Source: Lineus longissimus
Taxonomy: Eukaryota; Nemertea; Pilidiophora; Heteronemertea; Lineidae
Length of the DNA: 64,000 bases
Reading direction: 5' to 3'
Assembly (NCBI RefSeq): GCF_910592395.1
Contig: NC_088318.1
Span: 5,232,756-5,296,755 of the forward strand
Each line of letters starts with the position of its first letter. Position 1 is the stretch's first letter. Below the pieces are notes generated by a model, which was not told the origin of the DNA, made no database searches, and worked only from the letters and a program-made list of their open reading frames with translations. The position numbers were made by a program, and so were the translations under genes. Positions 46,466 through 58,104 of the stretch are shown in pieces.

Positions 46466-47191
46466 AGTAGTATGCACCGCCTGGTTTGCTCCACCGGATC
46501 CTGTAGATGTCGTTGCAGTAGTTAACTAATCGTCTCCAGTGATATCTAACAGCTGTAGTATCAAACAACATCAAACAGAAAATGTTCCCCTCGAAATAAC
46601 CATTTGGACTGTTTTTGCCCCCAACGCGAATATTTGGAACGTATGTCATCGACTGTGTGCTATTGACCTGGTGGCAGTTCATCGACGGATAAAAGCAGAC
46701 TCTCTGTTTCAAGATTTCGACGCTCAAGCCTACATGCTGGTAGCTCTGCAAATTCAGTTGTGTTGAACTCGCTACGTGTGAGCTGGCTTGTTGGTGTTCC
46801 GATTTTCCGTCACGCCCTCGCAAAATAACGCTTAGGTTCACGAAATCGTCTACATTTGGGTTAGGTATAAGTCTGATTTCAAGACCATCGCCGCTACTTG
46901 GCTTCCAATGCAACAGGGTCCCACCGCCGATCATATCTGCGTGGTCACGTATGGAAGCAAAAAAGGCCCATGACCCTAGGCCAATGTCAAGGATTGGTGT
47001 ACATGGGATGCTCATGTAAGATGTGGCACGGCCATGAAACTGGTACCCGGTTGTCTTGAGATTGTTTGGTCCAGTTGTTAATGTGACGTCACTTCCGATT
47101 GCGTGGTTTTCGTTTCCGCTGACGTCATCTAGAAGCGTCTCACCTGTAAAGGGCCAGAATCCGACGGGTTTTGGGTAGAAACAGTACCTGC
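46466..47191 (-). CDS. LamG-PAN secreted protein, exon 2 (concanavalin A/laminin-G-like domain)
   Basis: A 726-base exon lies between an acceptor (GTCGTTTCAG) and a donor, TACT then GTACGT, entering in phase 1 and leaving in phase 1. Residues of about 21-261 include the family hallmark VGFWPFTGETLLDDVSGNEN near the N-terminus. They are followed by SWAFFASIRDH, GGTLLHWKPSSGDGLEIRLI, VNLSVILRGRDG, HVGLSVEILKQRVCFY and GYFEGNIFCLMLFD. This order of strands is that of laminin-G-like/concanavalin A-like jelly-roll domains in invertebrate extracellular proteins. Such domains bind glycans or matrix proteins; the ligand here is unknown. Upstream codons before the internal ATG at 47015 are clearly coding, so the exon starts at the acceptor and not at that ATG. 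Confidence 0.85.
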
Positions 47192-47359
47192 CTGAAACGA
47201 CGTAGTGTCAATTACTGACTTTGTACGATGTTTACATATATCTAAGTTGGCTTTTTCAAAAATTCAAACCCCCTTATTTTTAGGAGTGCATGTTAAAAAA
47301 ATCGCTGTCGCACCAATGTGTGCCTTGCCATTATGAATTGGGTATATCCTAAATTTGAG

Positions 47360-47820
47360 GGATAAAATTAAATTACCATATTTTAAATTAAAATTACCAT
47401 ATTTTATAGTGCCCTATACAGGTAAAACGAGTTCTAAGGCACTTTACATTGGTAAAAAACTGGTGTAAAACATAAGAAATTTAAAACAATGGTAATAAAG
47501 GAAAATATAAAAAAAACTAGAGCACTTTACATTAGTAAAACATTGGTGTAAAACATAAGAAATTTAAAACAATGGTAATGAAGAGAAATATAAAAACTAA
47601 GACTTTACCCATTTAAAAAATATTTGGAAAATAAATGAGTTTTGATGGCCCGCTTAAAGTCACTGACTGCCTCCAAGGTTCGTATTTGCTCAGGGAGACC
47701 ATTGAACAGGGATCAAAAGCATAAAGGAATATTCGGTCATCTCCCATTAGGCCAAATGTACAACTGTACACGTAGAGCTGAAAATGTAAGACATTATGCA
47801 AACTATAGATAGCCACACTC
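47360..47820 (-). mobile_element. 3' end of a CR1/L2-type LINE, with duplicated 83 bp tail unit
   Basis: At 47700-47610 the minus strand encodes FNGLPEQIRTLEAVSDFKRA and then KTHLFSKYF. This matches the typical C-terminal end (LP..IR....FK..LKTHLF) of reverse transcriptases of CR1/Rex/L2-like LINEs. Upstream codons are frameshifted. Downstream come two tandem copies of an 83 bp unit (47522-47603 and 47439-47521), then GTAAAGTGCCTTAGAACTCG and a TATAGGGCACTATAAAATAT terminus, the usual tail of these elements. It is a dead, 5'-truncated copy inside intron 1 of the LamG-PAN gene, in the same orientation. Confidence 0.8.
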
Positions 47821-47870
47821 TAATCCTATAAATACGATTTTCAGCACTGGATAGTTGATTAAAAACCTAC

Positions 47871-47928
47871 CCTCAACAAATTGATGTCTACTGATTGCAA
47901 GGAGTGCCAGCAGAAGTGAAACAACCAT
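47871..47928 (-). CDS. LamG-PAN secreted protein, exon 1 (signal peptide)
   Basis: The ATG at 47928 opens MVVSLLLALLAISRHQFVEG, a classical signal peptide. It ends at a donor, TTGAGG then GTAGGT, leaving one base. That phase joins exactly to exon 2 (47191), and the total coding length over three exons is 1065 bases: 354 residues plus the stop. Codons upstream of the ATG also stay open for about 35 codons, so a longer N-terminus is possible. The hydrophobic core right after this Met makes it the natural start. Intron 1 (47870-47192, 679 bases) contains a LINE relic. A foldback element begins about 100 bases upstream, so the promoter may be partly transposon-derived. Confidence 0.75.
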
Positions 47929-48033
47929 GATGGCAAAGCAAATCTTCCTCTCCGCACCTCCTAGTTCGAATACCGAATGATGAAATAACCAGTCCAGGTC
48001 TGTTTTAAAATGTCCAAGCGGACCATGGAAACC

Positions 48034-48932
48034 TACGGTGGCTGGGAAAGGACATAGGCATTCTTTGGGCGGGGGGGGGGGGGGGGGGGACTTACAAAAA
48101 CAAAAAAACGAAAAATATTGTTTTCAAGAAATTTTGTTTTCTTGCACTAATTTGCCGTCATTTTTATTATCTCGGGGGGACGACTTAGTCAGTCGGGGGG
48201 ACGACTTACGGAAACGAGACTAGGCTTATTCAACTTTACAAAACGGTTTCGGCGTTATCATCTTACATGTCAGGTATCAGCATGACGCAATTGCACGCTG
48301 ATCGTACTCCGGTATGCCGGCCGCACACTGAGAGGTTCGTTTGAAGTTGAAAACAACTCGGCTTGTTGCAGTTATTACAATGAATCGATGTGTTGCAATT
48401 CATTATTGTTTTTGTTTCGTGGTGTTTTCAATCCCAACCCCGTCTCAAAATGAGCGATTAGATGCAATGCGTCGAGTTGCGATTAAACACTCTTTAATGT
48501 GCGGCCGGTTGTGCGACGACATCATTTACAGTTAAAACTTGCTGATGAATCGCAGGTAGAACAAACATTGAGCGATGCATTGCAATTATTTGTGTTGCCA
48601 TGCACGATTCCGTTTGCGATGGGTTTACAGTATTGCAAATCAATTCATTGCAACTGACTGCAACTAGTTGAGATATTCTCGAGTTCAAATGAATCGCTCA
48701 GTGTGCGGCGAGCATACCGAAGTATCATCAGCGGACACCATCGCGTCATACTAATACCCGACGTGTATATGGAGATTATACCGAAACCGTTTGGTAAATT
48801 TAAGTAAGCCTAGCTTTGTTTCCGTAAGTCGCCCCCCCCCCCCCCCCGACTTACTAAGTCCTCAGCCAGAGATTATAAAAAATACGGCAACATCGGAGAA
48901 AAATATTCTGATGTCCTTTCCCAGCCATCGTA
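48034..48932. mobile_element. 899 bp foldback DNA element with poly-G/poly-C arms
   Basis: The terminal repeats TACGGTGGCTGGGAAAGG (left) and TACGATGGCTGGGAAAGG (right, inverted) are flanked by GAAACC on both sides (48028-48033 and 48933-48938). Almost the whole element is an imperfect inverted repeat. A 19-base G run (48071-48089) mirrors a 16-base C run (48832-48847). CGACTTACGGAAACGAGACT near 48205 mirrors 48830-48805. GCCGCACACTGAG near 48320 mirrors 48705-48695. Arms are about 400 bp and clearly diverged (I estimate near 75%). Frames inside (48341-48535, 48494-48688) are not genes. Confidence 0.85.
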
Positions 48933-48938
48933 GAAACC

Positions 48939-49193
48939 AAATAAGAAACAATTAGTCAATTTAAAACTAAATGATTTAGTGACAGTTCTAGTTCACATTG
49001 TCGGACCTAATTGCTTGTTCTTTATTTTCAACTGTTGAAAGTCCAGTACGACACACAATCAATTTGATCCTCGTTCACATAGAAACTACATATTACTTCA
49101 TTGCAATTACTTGAAACGTAATTTTTTAACACAACAGTTCTATTCATTATTTCACCAAGATCGATTGCAGAGTTTAGATACGACAATAACTGT
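48939..49193. other. no gene seen
   Basis: AT-rich spacer between the foldback element and the small open frame at 49388-49194. Confidence 0.5.
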
Positions 49194-49388
49194 TTATTGT
49201 TCAAAATATTCTACCATGCCACACTGACACGGTGCAGTAGTTAAGTTTAGAGCAGATGAATCAAAAAGCGGTTGCTGAGTGGCTTGTGAATCTATGATGA
49301 AAGAACCCCACCGAGTTTTAAGAAAAGGTCTGCAGCTACCCTCCCGATTGAATTGACCCAAAATATAAAGGAGATATGCAGTGATCAT
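49194..49388 (-). CDS. small open frame, possible secreted peptide
   Basis: The ATG at 49388 (GGAAATGATC) opens 64 codons to a TAA. The first residues, MITAYLLYILG, resemble a short signal sequence. The rest is polar (NREGSCRPFLKTRWGSFIID) with three further cysteines near the end (CQCGMVEYFEQ region). No family is recognised. The preceding minus frame at 49822-49505 (105 codons, containing HPEGTVHEIILHQNHHIEPQ) is also protein-like but has no clear splice sites. Confidence 0.28.
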   Translation of the reverse strand: MITAYLLYILGQFNREGSCRPFLKTRWGSFIIDSQATQQPLFDSSALNLTTAPCQCGMVEYFEQ

Positions 49389-49822
49389 TTCCTCATCCGA
49401 TCCTAGACTTGTCTCTGATCGAGACTAGACAAATGTTTTCAAATAGACAATAATGCCAGATCACCCGCAAGGTCGCGGGCTTGGCGGGTGCGAGTGTCAT
49501 CTAATCAAGTCGAAATGAACGCGCTACGAGCCAAATTAGTTCTGTAAGAGATTCTCGTCCAAAGGTAACTAGGGACGATATATCTATCACCAAGGAACCT
49601 AGCCTTGTTATCACCCTGCTGAAGGGCTTTGTTGCGGCCGGTCCTGTGGTTGAGCGATGAAATTGTTTTTCCAGACTGCATGTAGCTCACTGATATATTG
49701 AACATCTGTTGTGGTTCGATGTGATGATTTTGATGTAAAATAATCTCATGCACAGTTCCCTCCGGATGAACTTTCAAACATGATTTTGTTTTGATTATAT
49801 AACATGCATACAGTATATACAT

Positions 49823-51071
49823 TACACTGCTTCTTTGCTAACCCCTTTCCACGGTGATCCAATTACCTCACTCCAAAACCTGATAAATTGCTACCTAAGC
49901 TCAGCTTCTCCCAAAGGCGAATATTAAGCAATCACGTTGTTGGCGCAAATGTATTTACCAATAATACCGGCGGGGCAACAATATCGTATTATGGTCGCTT
50001 TTTATCCCTTCCACTATTTGTGATTGACTGGTCGACACATGATATTGACCTGCTTTCAAAGACACGCGAAACCCACCATGACTTTCACCTACCAACTTCC
50101 TGTTAAGGCATTCCATAAGTGCTAGTCAATGCATGGAGGTTTGTGTATTTATCAAGCTTTAACTATTACTGACGAATTTGGAATTAATTACCAGTCGTTT
50201 GCCTGTCACTGCACGATTCCGGAAGCGACAGATAACCGTAAACCACCACCAAATCATCCGCCTATCAACACATTTTTCGTCATTTTTGTTTTTGGTAATA
50301 TCCGCGAAATTAAATCGCCTGTTAATATTGGCGATATACAATAAGACGAAGATTTATTTCTGAACTTGATCTGTATGGCTATAGTTGCAGTTAAAGCGTC
50401 AGCTGACAACTTTCATACGAATTACAGGGAAGTAAACACTTTAATCCTAATTTAGTCATACTTGCCCTACACGGGATATTGCACTTACTTATCCTGTCAA
50501 TCTGCAATTCATTCAGAGCCAGACTCCCCGAGACGCGCATTACAAGGAACGACCTTCATTGTCAATCTTAATACTCGTCATTACCGTCAACTAATTACCT
50601 AAATGATGGAGTCGAAAGTCATTTCTCAAGAGTTGCGGACTTTTAATGGGATGAAGGCAAATCCAGTTGAAGTCTTTGCCAAGTTCATGAAAAGGTTACA
50701 TACATGTTGTGATTTGCAAAGAAATTTCTATATAGACATTTCTTTCTTGAGTGTTTTAGATGGAGGCTGTACCTAATCTAAAAGACAACATAGCGGCTGC
50801 TAATCTAAAAGACAGCATACATGTATTTTGATTTAATTAAACTTCTCTCAATATAGAGTTTCCTTAAAAAGAGGGATATTTCCTTTACCAAGACTTTTTT
50901 GATTATGTATGGTTCCATATTAAGCTTAGGTCTAATTGTCTTTATCAATTTTGTAAAGAGTTTTTTGCCTGAGTATTTAAACGCACAAAAGTCAGAAGAT
51001 AAGTTAAAGAAAAGAATTAATGAACGACAAAGTTTGGTTTAATACATATAATCCACTTCAAATTGCTTAAG
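49823..51071. other. no well-supported gene
   Basis: Unsupported open stretch at 49888-50106. AT-rich otherwise. Confidence 0.4.
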
Positions 51072-51380
51072 GAATTGATACTGAACTGGAGGCATTGGTT
51101 GTCTCACAAAAACCGCAAGGGTGGAGCTAAAATGTGGACCGAAACCGAGGCGTAGACGAGGTTTTGACCAATACTTTAGCTCCACCCGAGCGGTTTGGGT
51201 GAGACAATCAATACCGACAGTGAGGTATCAATTTCTATTCTAAAACATCTCAAATTAAATAACGAATAATGTGCTTTTAAATGCTTTTGAAATTCTTCCA
51301 CATTTTGCACCAACCCAAGCGGTTTGGGTTGTGTCACCCAAACCTCGGTGGTGAAAACGAGGCTAGATGCATTATCCATT
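51072..51380. repeat. hairpin repeat with CAAACCGCT/AGCGGTTTG motifs
   Basis: The segment 51072-51135 is the inverted partner of 51168-51235 (GTCTCAC.AAACCGC...GGGTGGAGCTAAA), with a 32-base centre containing CCGAAACCGAGGCGTAGACG. A third related half lies at 51308-51365 (CAAGCGGTTTGGGTTGTGTC). This is probably a miniature foldback element. The minus frame at 51176-51379 lies within it and is not a gene. Confidence 0.65.
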
Positions 51381-52242
51381 ATGAAAATGAAAAATTCTCA
51401 CTCGGGATTTTTAGAATATTTTATTGAATTCCCTATACTCACATGTTCATTTTAGATGTACAATTAACAAGACCAAGTCAATATCTGTCATCAGCCTCCG
51501 TTATAACATTTTTTTCTCAGATGAGAAGAATAAATTTTGCCACTTACTATTAGTTATGGTTTAAAACCATAATGATATTTTTTCATCCACGTGATCCCTA
51601 ACGATATTTCCTTCGCGTAATTTACTTTCGATGATTATCTGGTGACTATTTTCTTAAATGCTATTATACCCCATACGTTACACCAACCAGAAGTCGACTC
51701 CGCTTTTCCTCAACTATCCTTTTACGTTATCACGAAAATACCGACAATTCTCCGTTCTACGTCAGTTAAACTCTACACTCCAAAGCAATTTTCGCAAATA
51801 TCTTGTTGATTTGCGGTAAGCCAATAAATGAAAGCATTCTATTTGATCCACTAGAGAATATCAGGCCGTGATTGAGTTGGCTAGCGAAGTTTTTTTCATG
51901 CTTTATGCCACCAGACGTCTGCAACAACCATGCGGTTATCTGTAATGGCTAGAATACAGAAGTCCTGAAGGAAATTAGTTGTAATCATGCTATCAACAGT
52001 TAGTAGACTTACTTGATGGAGCATAATAATATTTTTCCTAATACATTTAAATAATGTGTGTTAAGGCCGGAAACATTCAACCCCTTCATTGAGCAGTGAT
52101 AGTATGAACTCTGATTTCTTCCTTGGCTGAAATGGCCGCTGTTCCCTTACATTTTGGTGTATAGGTGCCATTTAAATTTCGATGTAACACGGTTAACGAG
52201 TGATGTAATGGGCACCACTGCATAACCGGACAATATATACAG
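51381..52242. other. no gene seen
   Basis: AT-rich. No supported feature. Confidence 0.5.
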
Positions 52243-53319
52243 TAATATGTAAAGTCAAGGACTTAGTGAGACCCCCTTTAGGTCGGGGGAGCTCCCCCGA
52301 ACCCCCCTACGAGCATATGTTCAGTGCAAGCTCTAACAACTACAGCTGTTACAATGGGGGGCCACCCCCAAACCCCCCTCCGTCGACATAGGTTTTTACC
52401 AGTGCGTTGGGGGGAAGCTCCCCCCAAACCCCCCCGGTGGACAGTCAACTAGCCCTTCTGTGTCATACTGCTGGAGGGGGGGGGGGTGCGATGGGACCAT
52501 CCATATAGTTCCTTCCGACACATTTTTGTTTTGGTAATGTAATACATTGTGATTGTCCTTATTCACGGGAATCGGGCGTTTCCAGTGATATACGACACTT
52601 AAATGGATTGTCCTCATGCATTCACTTTGGAAACGCATTTTAAAATAGATGTCACGTCCTGTTAATGGGGCACGTCATCATCGCGTACATTTGGGAAAAA
52701 CTCCCTAACGAGACCGGAGCAGACGGCTGAAAGTAGTTTAATTATTGGCCGCTAGGGTTCAGAATGTCGCTCACCCGAATTTTTCACGCAACTTTTGCTA
52801 AATAGAGCTAGTTCTAATTTGTAATTCATTTTGATACTTCAGATTTGGGTAGTAGACTAAAATAACTTAGTCGTCAGTGTGGTTTTAAGCAGGAAAAACG
52901 TATTTGTTTTTCTTAAAGTGCCTTTTTTGGACGGGTGTGTGCGATTGTTTTGTTTTTATGTCACGTGACCTCGACCATGTCGACACAAAATTGAAATAAA
53001 CCACCCTTTTCTGTCAATATTCAGGACGGATATTTCTCTAATAAAAATATTAATATAATTGGCCAATTTCTTAGGCATATGATGTAGCGAATTCCCATGA
53101 AGATTTAAATTTAATTTAACTTAATTTCAACCAATGGGATAGCAACCACCACCGGAAGATCGCGGAGAAATCGGTAAACTCAACGGAGTTAATTCAGAAA
53201 AATACAAAAAAAAATTGTTTGTAGGATATACAATAGTTACTCTCTTTATTTCTAATCATTCATTATATACTCCCGCACACACGTGTATCTTAAGAGCCCC
53301 TCCTAAGAGGGGGGCTTAT
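52243..53319 (+). mobile_element. 1.08 kb GC-run element (family C), copy 2
   Basis: Same limits, orientation and internal structure as 20665-21746. Differences are scattered substitutions, shorter C and G homopolymers (an 11-base G run at 52476-52486), and small indels in the AT-rich part. High identity over more than 1 kb at two sites 31.6 kb apart implies recent mobilisation or gene-conversion-like exchange. Confidence 0.85.
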
Positions 53320-55639
53320 AACAATCATACTCTTCTTTTGGCATGAATAGCACTGTGCGCATGTACAGTGATACACAAGGAGAGAGGGGAATTCAATGTT
53401 CGGATATTCACAGGAAGGAAAATGTACCAACCAAATTTCTTCTCGTAGATCGTATCTTTCAAAAAGGTATTGATGGGGAACTCTACTTCTTCTAATTACC
53501 ACAACCACATGGCACCTTTTAAGACAAAAAGGCGACGTTTCGAAAGAGACGGCAGAGGCATTTAAGGCATAGCCTGTCATGCCTGCATCGCTCAGAGCTG
53601 CTGATCACCAGCTAAAAGAGCAGCTTTTCGATTATGCATCGAATCTATCGCAAGGCCGAGGAACATAGCCATTGATAGCTGACCTTGCCAACCAAGATTA
53701 ATTCAATTAGGAGATTTGTCATTTGGTTGGACAGGGATATTGGAACAGAATCTATTGGGTATTAATGTAATGGGTACTAAGTACATACAACAGACATGAT
53801 CATTGTCTCGTCAGAGACAAAGTGCAACTCTGCTAGTAGGTAAATGGAGACTAAAAGCATGTCTTTGATTTGGAACATCATTTTCAACCAAGGTCTTGAA
53901 CCGCTTTGTCGACAATTATGGGGCGTCCAAGTCCTCACGCTACCGTATCAATTTAAACAAACAACTTCCTGTTTTCTAGACGAATTCTTATCTTTTATAT
54001 CAATTTACCTGACATTACCTTTCCTTCTTGCACCTGAACTTCATGAATTCAGTTTTTTTTCAGATTCCCGGTATAACTTGTAGTTTTTTGTATTGAGGAA
54101 GCAACACAAGTTTCCGCCAAACGGAGTGTAAACATGGCGACCACTTTTTCAAAAACATTTTCCGTTTAATACGCTTAATATATCGCCGTATCTCACATTT
54201 TTCAGTTTTCTCTCAGTGGCTTTTGCAGTTTCACAACTTTTCTTTTGTAAACGGTTTTTTAGAAATGGAAAAAAATCCAGGATTTCTGTATGGCTCATCC
54301 TGTTACGCCCTCTCAAAGAGTTTCTCAATTTTTCTTCATAACAGCCTACGTCGTTTGTTAAAAAAATCTATAAGAATGCGTACAGTATAAGCAAATTTCC
54401 AAGTGCGTAAATGCGGACTAGATATAAATCTCAGCATAGCCGTTGTAAATAGATAGACAACCATGGCATATCAAACAGCGGTAATGTGCTTGATACGCAA
54501 ACGCGAACACATATTGTTTTAAACTGATGACCGGCAAGAGTAGTTGAACGGTCAATCAGCAATAAGATTGTGTGTTTTTTTATTGGTAACAGGCAAAAGT
54601 AGTTCCGGTTCGTGTCTTTCTCTCAGACTGAGGTTAACGCTACATTGTGGTAGTGATGCATCCGACGTGCCAGGGAAGTCTAATTTTGTACCATTAAAAC
54701 TAAACCGCTACCGGTATTTCTATAAACTCATTCCGTTCATTATTTGTCAGTCGAAGCGCACGCTGCATTGCATTGATAAGATTTAGAGTAATCTTGTTCC
54801 TATTTCGTTGATTTGAAGCAAATTGAAACGGATTAGACATTCAATCCAGTTGTGCAGAAGCTGCACATTGATCACCTAATTGGTTCCATCACGCGCTCCT
54901 AAGATTTCACTATCTTTCAGAGGAAAAAGAAGCACCCACCAATTTGTAAAGAATGATTTACCTGTTGTTGGTGGCACGGATGTATTCGTGTTGGTGGGTA
55001 TCCATGTAACGTTCAGTTTTGTTTAAAGATTACATTACATCTTTTCCAATCGAACATAGTTGGACACACTGGCAAAAACTTCGCGGAAGCTTAAGTCTAT
55101 GAACTGCTGTTAATAGTGAAAGAGAACTAGTGCCACGTATTTAGTTACATACCTTGATTCATCTTAAAACACCCCGACGTATTGATTTTATGACATTTGT
55201 GAGTCTCCAATAGGTCAAAAATAAACAGAGAAGATTAAAATTCCTACTGAACTCTTATTCGTATAAGAATCTTATGTGGATTTCGACCAAGGTGGGCATC
55301 AAATCGGCCGGTGTAACATCTGTGGTTGTTTCCCATGTGTCAGTGTTTCCAAGCAATAGCCAGGTAGAGAGACCATGACTTTTCAATAGGGGGAAACACA
55401 GAAAAACTTGTCAATCTATCTTTTAGCGTTCCCAAACAATGAGGGGAAACACTCAAAAATAGAAACACTCAAAAACATTACACCGGGACAAAAGAAATAA
55501 TCGACTGCTTTGCATGTTTTAGTATCGATTTAAAGACACCACCGCGCCCAATAAATCGCTCTACCGCGACTGCTTTTCGTCTTCCAACGACCGAATGTGA
55601 ACACGAAAGATGAATTAAAGAGATCCTTGCAAAAAATAT
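53320..55639. other. mostly noncoding; weak candidates
   Basis: A plus open stretch follows a good acceptor at 54593 (TTTTTTATTGGTAACAG) and reads KSSSGSCLSLRLRLTLHCGS to a stop at 54786; about 0.2. Frames at 53290-53580 and 53844-54083 are unsupported. Confidence 0.3.
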
Positions 55640-56365
55640 ACAGGCATGACCTCTTGGCAGTCAATGGTTGCAACCAAGGCAAAGTTTTTATCTTTTATGG
55701 TCACGATTTACAACAGTCTGCCCTCGGGAAATCATCACCAGCTCAGCATGACCGGACCGATAAAGGCAGCGCTTGATGAAAGTAGTGTGTTAGCCTGCAC
55801 ATTTAAAGAACGTTGATAAAGCCTTCGGGAAAGGATATCCATTTGGCTCATCCTTTAGGCAGGCGTACCGCAGCATATCACCACCAGATCGGCTTGTCCT
55901 TGGCCGGGACGACAAAGACCAAATGTTGATGAATAGTATGTTTGCCAGTACAAAGAAGATATAAAGAAAATATTCCCATGTCCTTGGTGAATTGCTGTTT
56001 GTTTGCCATCTACTATGGCGGGACTACTACATCCTCGAGTTTTTGTCACTCAAGAACTATCACCAAGTCAGCATTGCAGAGCTGTGCTAATAAAAGTAAA
56101 CCAGTTGATGAAATTAGCGTTGGCTTGTACATTGAACGACAGTGATAAAGAATAAAAGTATATGCCATGTCATTTGGGGGAATGATGTTTATTTGGCTAT
56201 ACCATGTCATCTATGTCGGCCTCACGGCATCTTTGTAGCTTTACATCCATAACAAATTGACAGCCATCTGAGACCAACAGAGAGGAGTTAGCCAATTGAA
56301 AGTGCAGTGTTACCATAAAAGAAGTGATCTTACCAGCAATAAGAAGGATATTAAAGTAAAAAGAA
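55640..56365. repeat. diverged tandem duplication, about 370 bp units
   Basis: Two head-to-tail copies, about 55640-55983 and 55984-56365, share ordered blocks. TGATGAAA.TAG.GT...TGTACATT with GATAAAG occurs at 55775-55815 and 56106-56150. CAGCTCAGCATG matches AAGTCAGCATTG. AAAGAAGATATAAAG matches AATAAGAAGGATATTAAAG. The minus strand of the right copy has a short hydrophobic stretch followed by a donor (TTGCTG then GTAAGA). Confidence 0.6.
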
Positions 56366-56369
56366 CTAA

Positions 56370-56552
56370 CTATTGGCAAAGATTAATTGGCAAGAAATCA
56401 TTGATCGAAATTTGCTTAAAGGGGTTCTCGGTATAGTCAGCGATGTTTCTTGTTTTCACCATCAGTTTTCGTTTCTCGCACTCGGTCACAATCCGTGATT
56501 TCACTGGGCAACTAATGCTCTCCTTCGGCCCAGTCGTATGTATAATTATATC
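56370..56552 (-). CDS. candidate exon beside the tandem duplication
   Basis: The minus strand reads about 60 protein-like codons to a TAG, including HTTGPKESISCPVKSRIVTE, CEKRKLMVKTRNIADYTENP and a terminal ISINDFLPINLCQ. A TTTTTTAG acceptor-like site lies just upstream, but the frame after it is uncertain. No family is recognised. Confidence 0.28.
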   Translation of the reverse strand, partial: DIIIHTTGPKESISCPVKSRIVTECEKRKLMVKTRNIADYTENPFKQISINDFLPINLCQ

Positions 56553-56615
56553 TTCAACCAATAAACGATTAAACTAAAAAATCCGTGATCTTCTGGTGCC
56601 AATTCAACATTATCC

Positions 56616-57289
56616 ACTCACATAGAGCCACCCGCCCCCGCCCACACACGCACACACGCACACCGTATTGGGTCATCCGATACCCTTTTACACAGTCCGT
56701 GTTTTCCAGTGTTCATGCATGTATGAGACATTTTTGGCGAAGTTTGAAACATCCATAAACAGCTGATATTCGGCAAGTTTCGCATGCTTTTACGAAGACG
56801 AAGCACGAAATATTTTTTTTATCGACGATTTGGTTTGGAAAATATTCCCCGTTTCTCCTCCAACAACGTATAGATAATGATATTGTAGTGTCGCCTAAAT
56901 ACATGTAAGTCAGCGCAGGATTTGATGACACTAGGCCTTTGGACATGTTATTCGTTCTTCGTCGTTTGAGGCATTGCGAAAACTGCATGTTATGCTATGA
57001 ATGTCAATTCAATTATATTCGCGGCAAGTATGCATGAAGAGAGCACAGACTGAAGATCAAAAATGGCATCATTTGAAATAGCTTCATAAAATTCAGTTGC
57101 ACATAGTTTTTTATAACCAGTGCAAATATGACATTTGTGATTTGGCGCCCGACCAATCCTGTCTGGCGAAGTCTGTCGGAAATGAAAGGTCATCCACCTG
57201 ACTGAGTACGTCAGTTATTGCTTAGATATTCTGACATAAGACGAATACTATAGAAGGAATATACCTAAAAGGCGAAGCGAACGTGATGT
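56616..57289. other. no well-supported gene
   Basis: Minus frames at 56988-56713 and 57193-56990 (with HKCHICTGYKKLCATEFYEA, zinc-binding-like cysteines) lack splice support. A TACATGTAAGTCAGCG word at 56900-56915 repeats one at 24840-24855. Confidence 0.35.
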
Positions 57290-57743
57290 TTACACTGTTA
57301 TTGAGTGAAGGCGCAGTGCCAAAGGCTCCACACGGCTACTTCGCCGCATGAATGACTGAACAAAATGAATCGAGACGCCTAGATGGGGAGGGCAAATAAA
57401 CTTCACTGACTTCAAATGGTATCTAGGATTAAGTGGTAAGGTCGTTGAGATCCAGCGAATCATATAAATTGCACATTGGACGAGCCATAACGATGGTCGA
57501 CCTTGCAGCGGCAGACTTCGTTTAGATTGAAGGGTTTCTACAACCATGACAACGGTTTGTAAGGCTAAAAGCCGAGATATGTTGCTACTTTCGTCAGCCC
57601 AACATAGAATTTGCGTGGGAGTCACGCATATGATCAAAGGATTAAAAGTATTCGTTTGATGGGACCTGTTTGTGCTGGATCTTATTCGAACAGTCATGCC
57701 AAAAGCGAGTTTCCACAAATCTAAGCCGATCAACGTCCGTTAC

Positions 57744-57911
57744 CCTATGAAGGGTCACTTGGGGATCCAAAGTTCTTTCACCAATCGACTGTAATTTCTT
57801 AGACGCAGCGGTTTTTGAATTCGTGGCGTCGAGCTGGCCGAGTCTACATTGTCGTAGCGTCCGTTTTTCAATAACACCGGAACTGGACGAAAATATTAAC
57901 TTCTTAAACAT
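57744..57911 (-). CDS. candidate first coding exon, unidentified protein
   Basis: The ATG at 57911 opens 56 codons ending at a donor, CATAGG then GTAACG, phase 0. The peptide starts MFKKLIFSSSSGVIEKRTLR and continues QCRLGQLDATNSKTAASKKL, polar and basic. About 30 bases upstream is GCCATTTTG, a YY1-like initiation motif. The frame stays open past the donor to 57642, so a longer exon is possible. No family is recognised. Confidence 0.4.
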
Positions 57912-58104
57912 AACAACTGCTACAGCTGACTACAAAATGGCACGCGAGTTCCTTTATACATTATATTAGTCGTAATTCATATTCGTGAGATTTGCGGAAA
58001 CTCGGTAAAGTCGGACAGCCATGCCAAAGTCGATGTCCGTGGTTAGAAACCCGATAAGATTCGTATAGAATTATTAGTTATGATTGTTCTACATGTAAGA
58101 TTAT

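Noticed and set aside
57290-57733. 147-codon minus frame
   Set aside because: It has no splice sites at its ends, no recognisable domain and uneven composition. It overlaps the region after the donor of the exon at 57911-57744.
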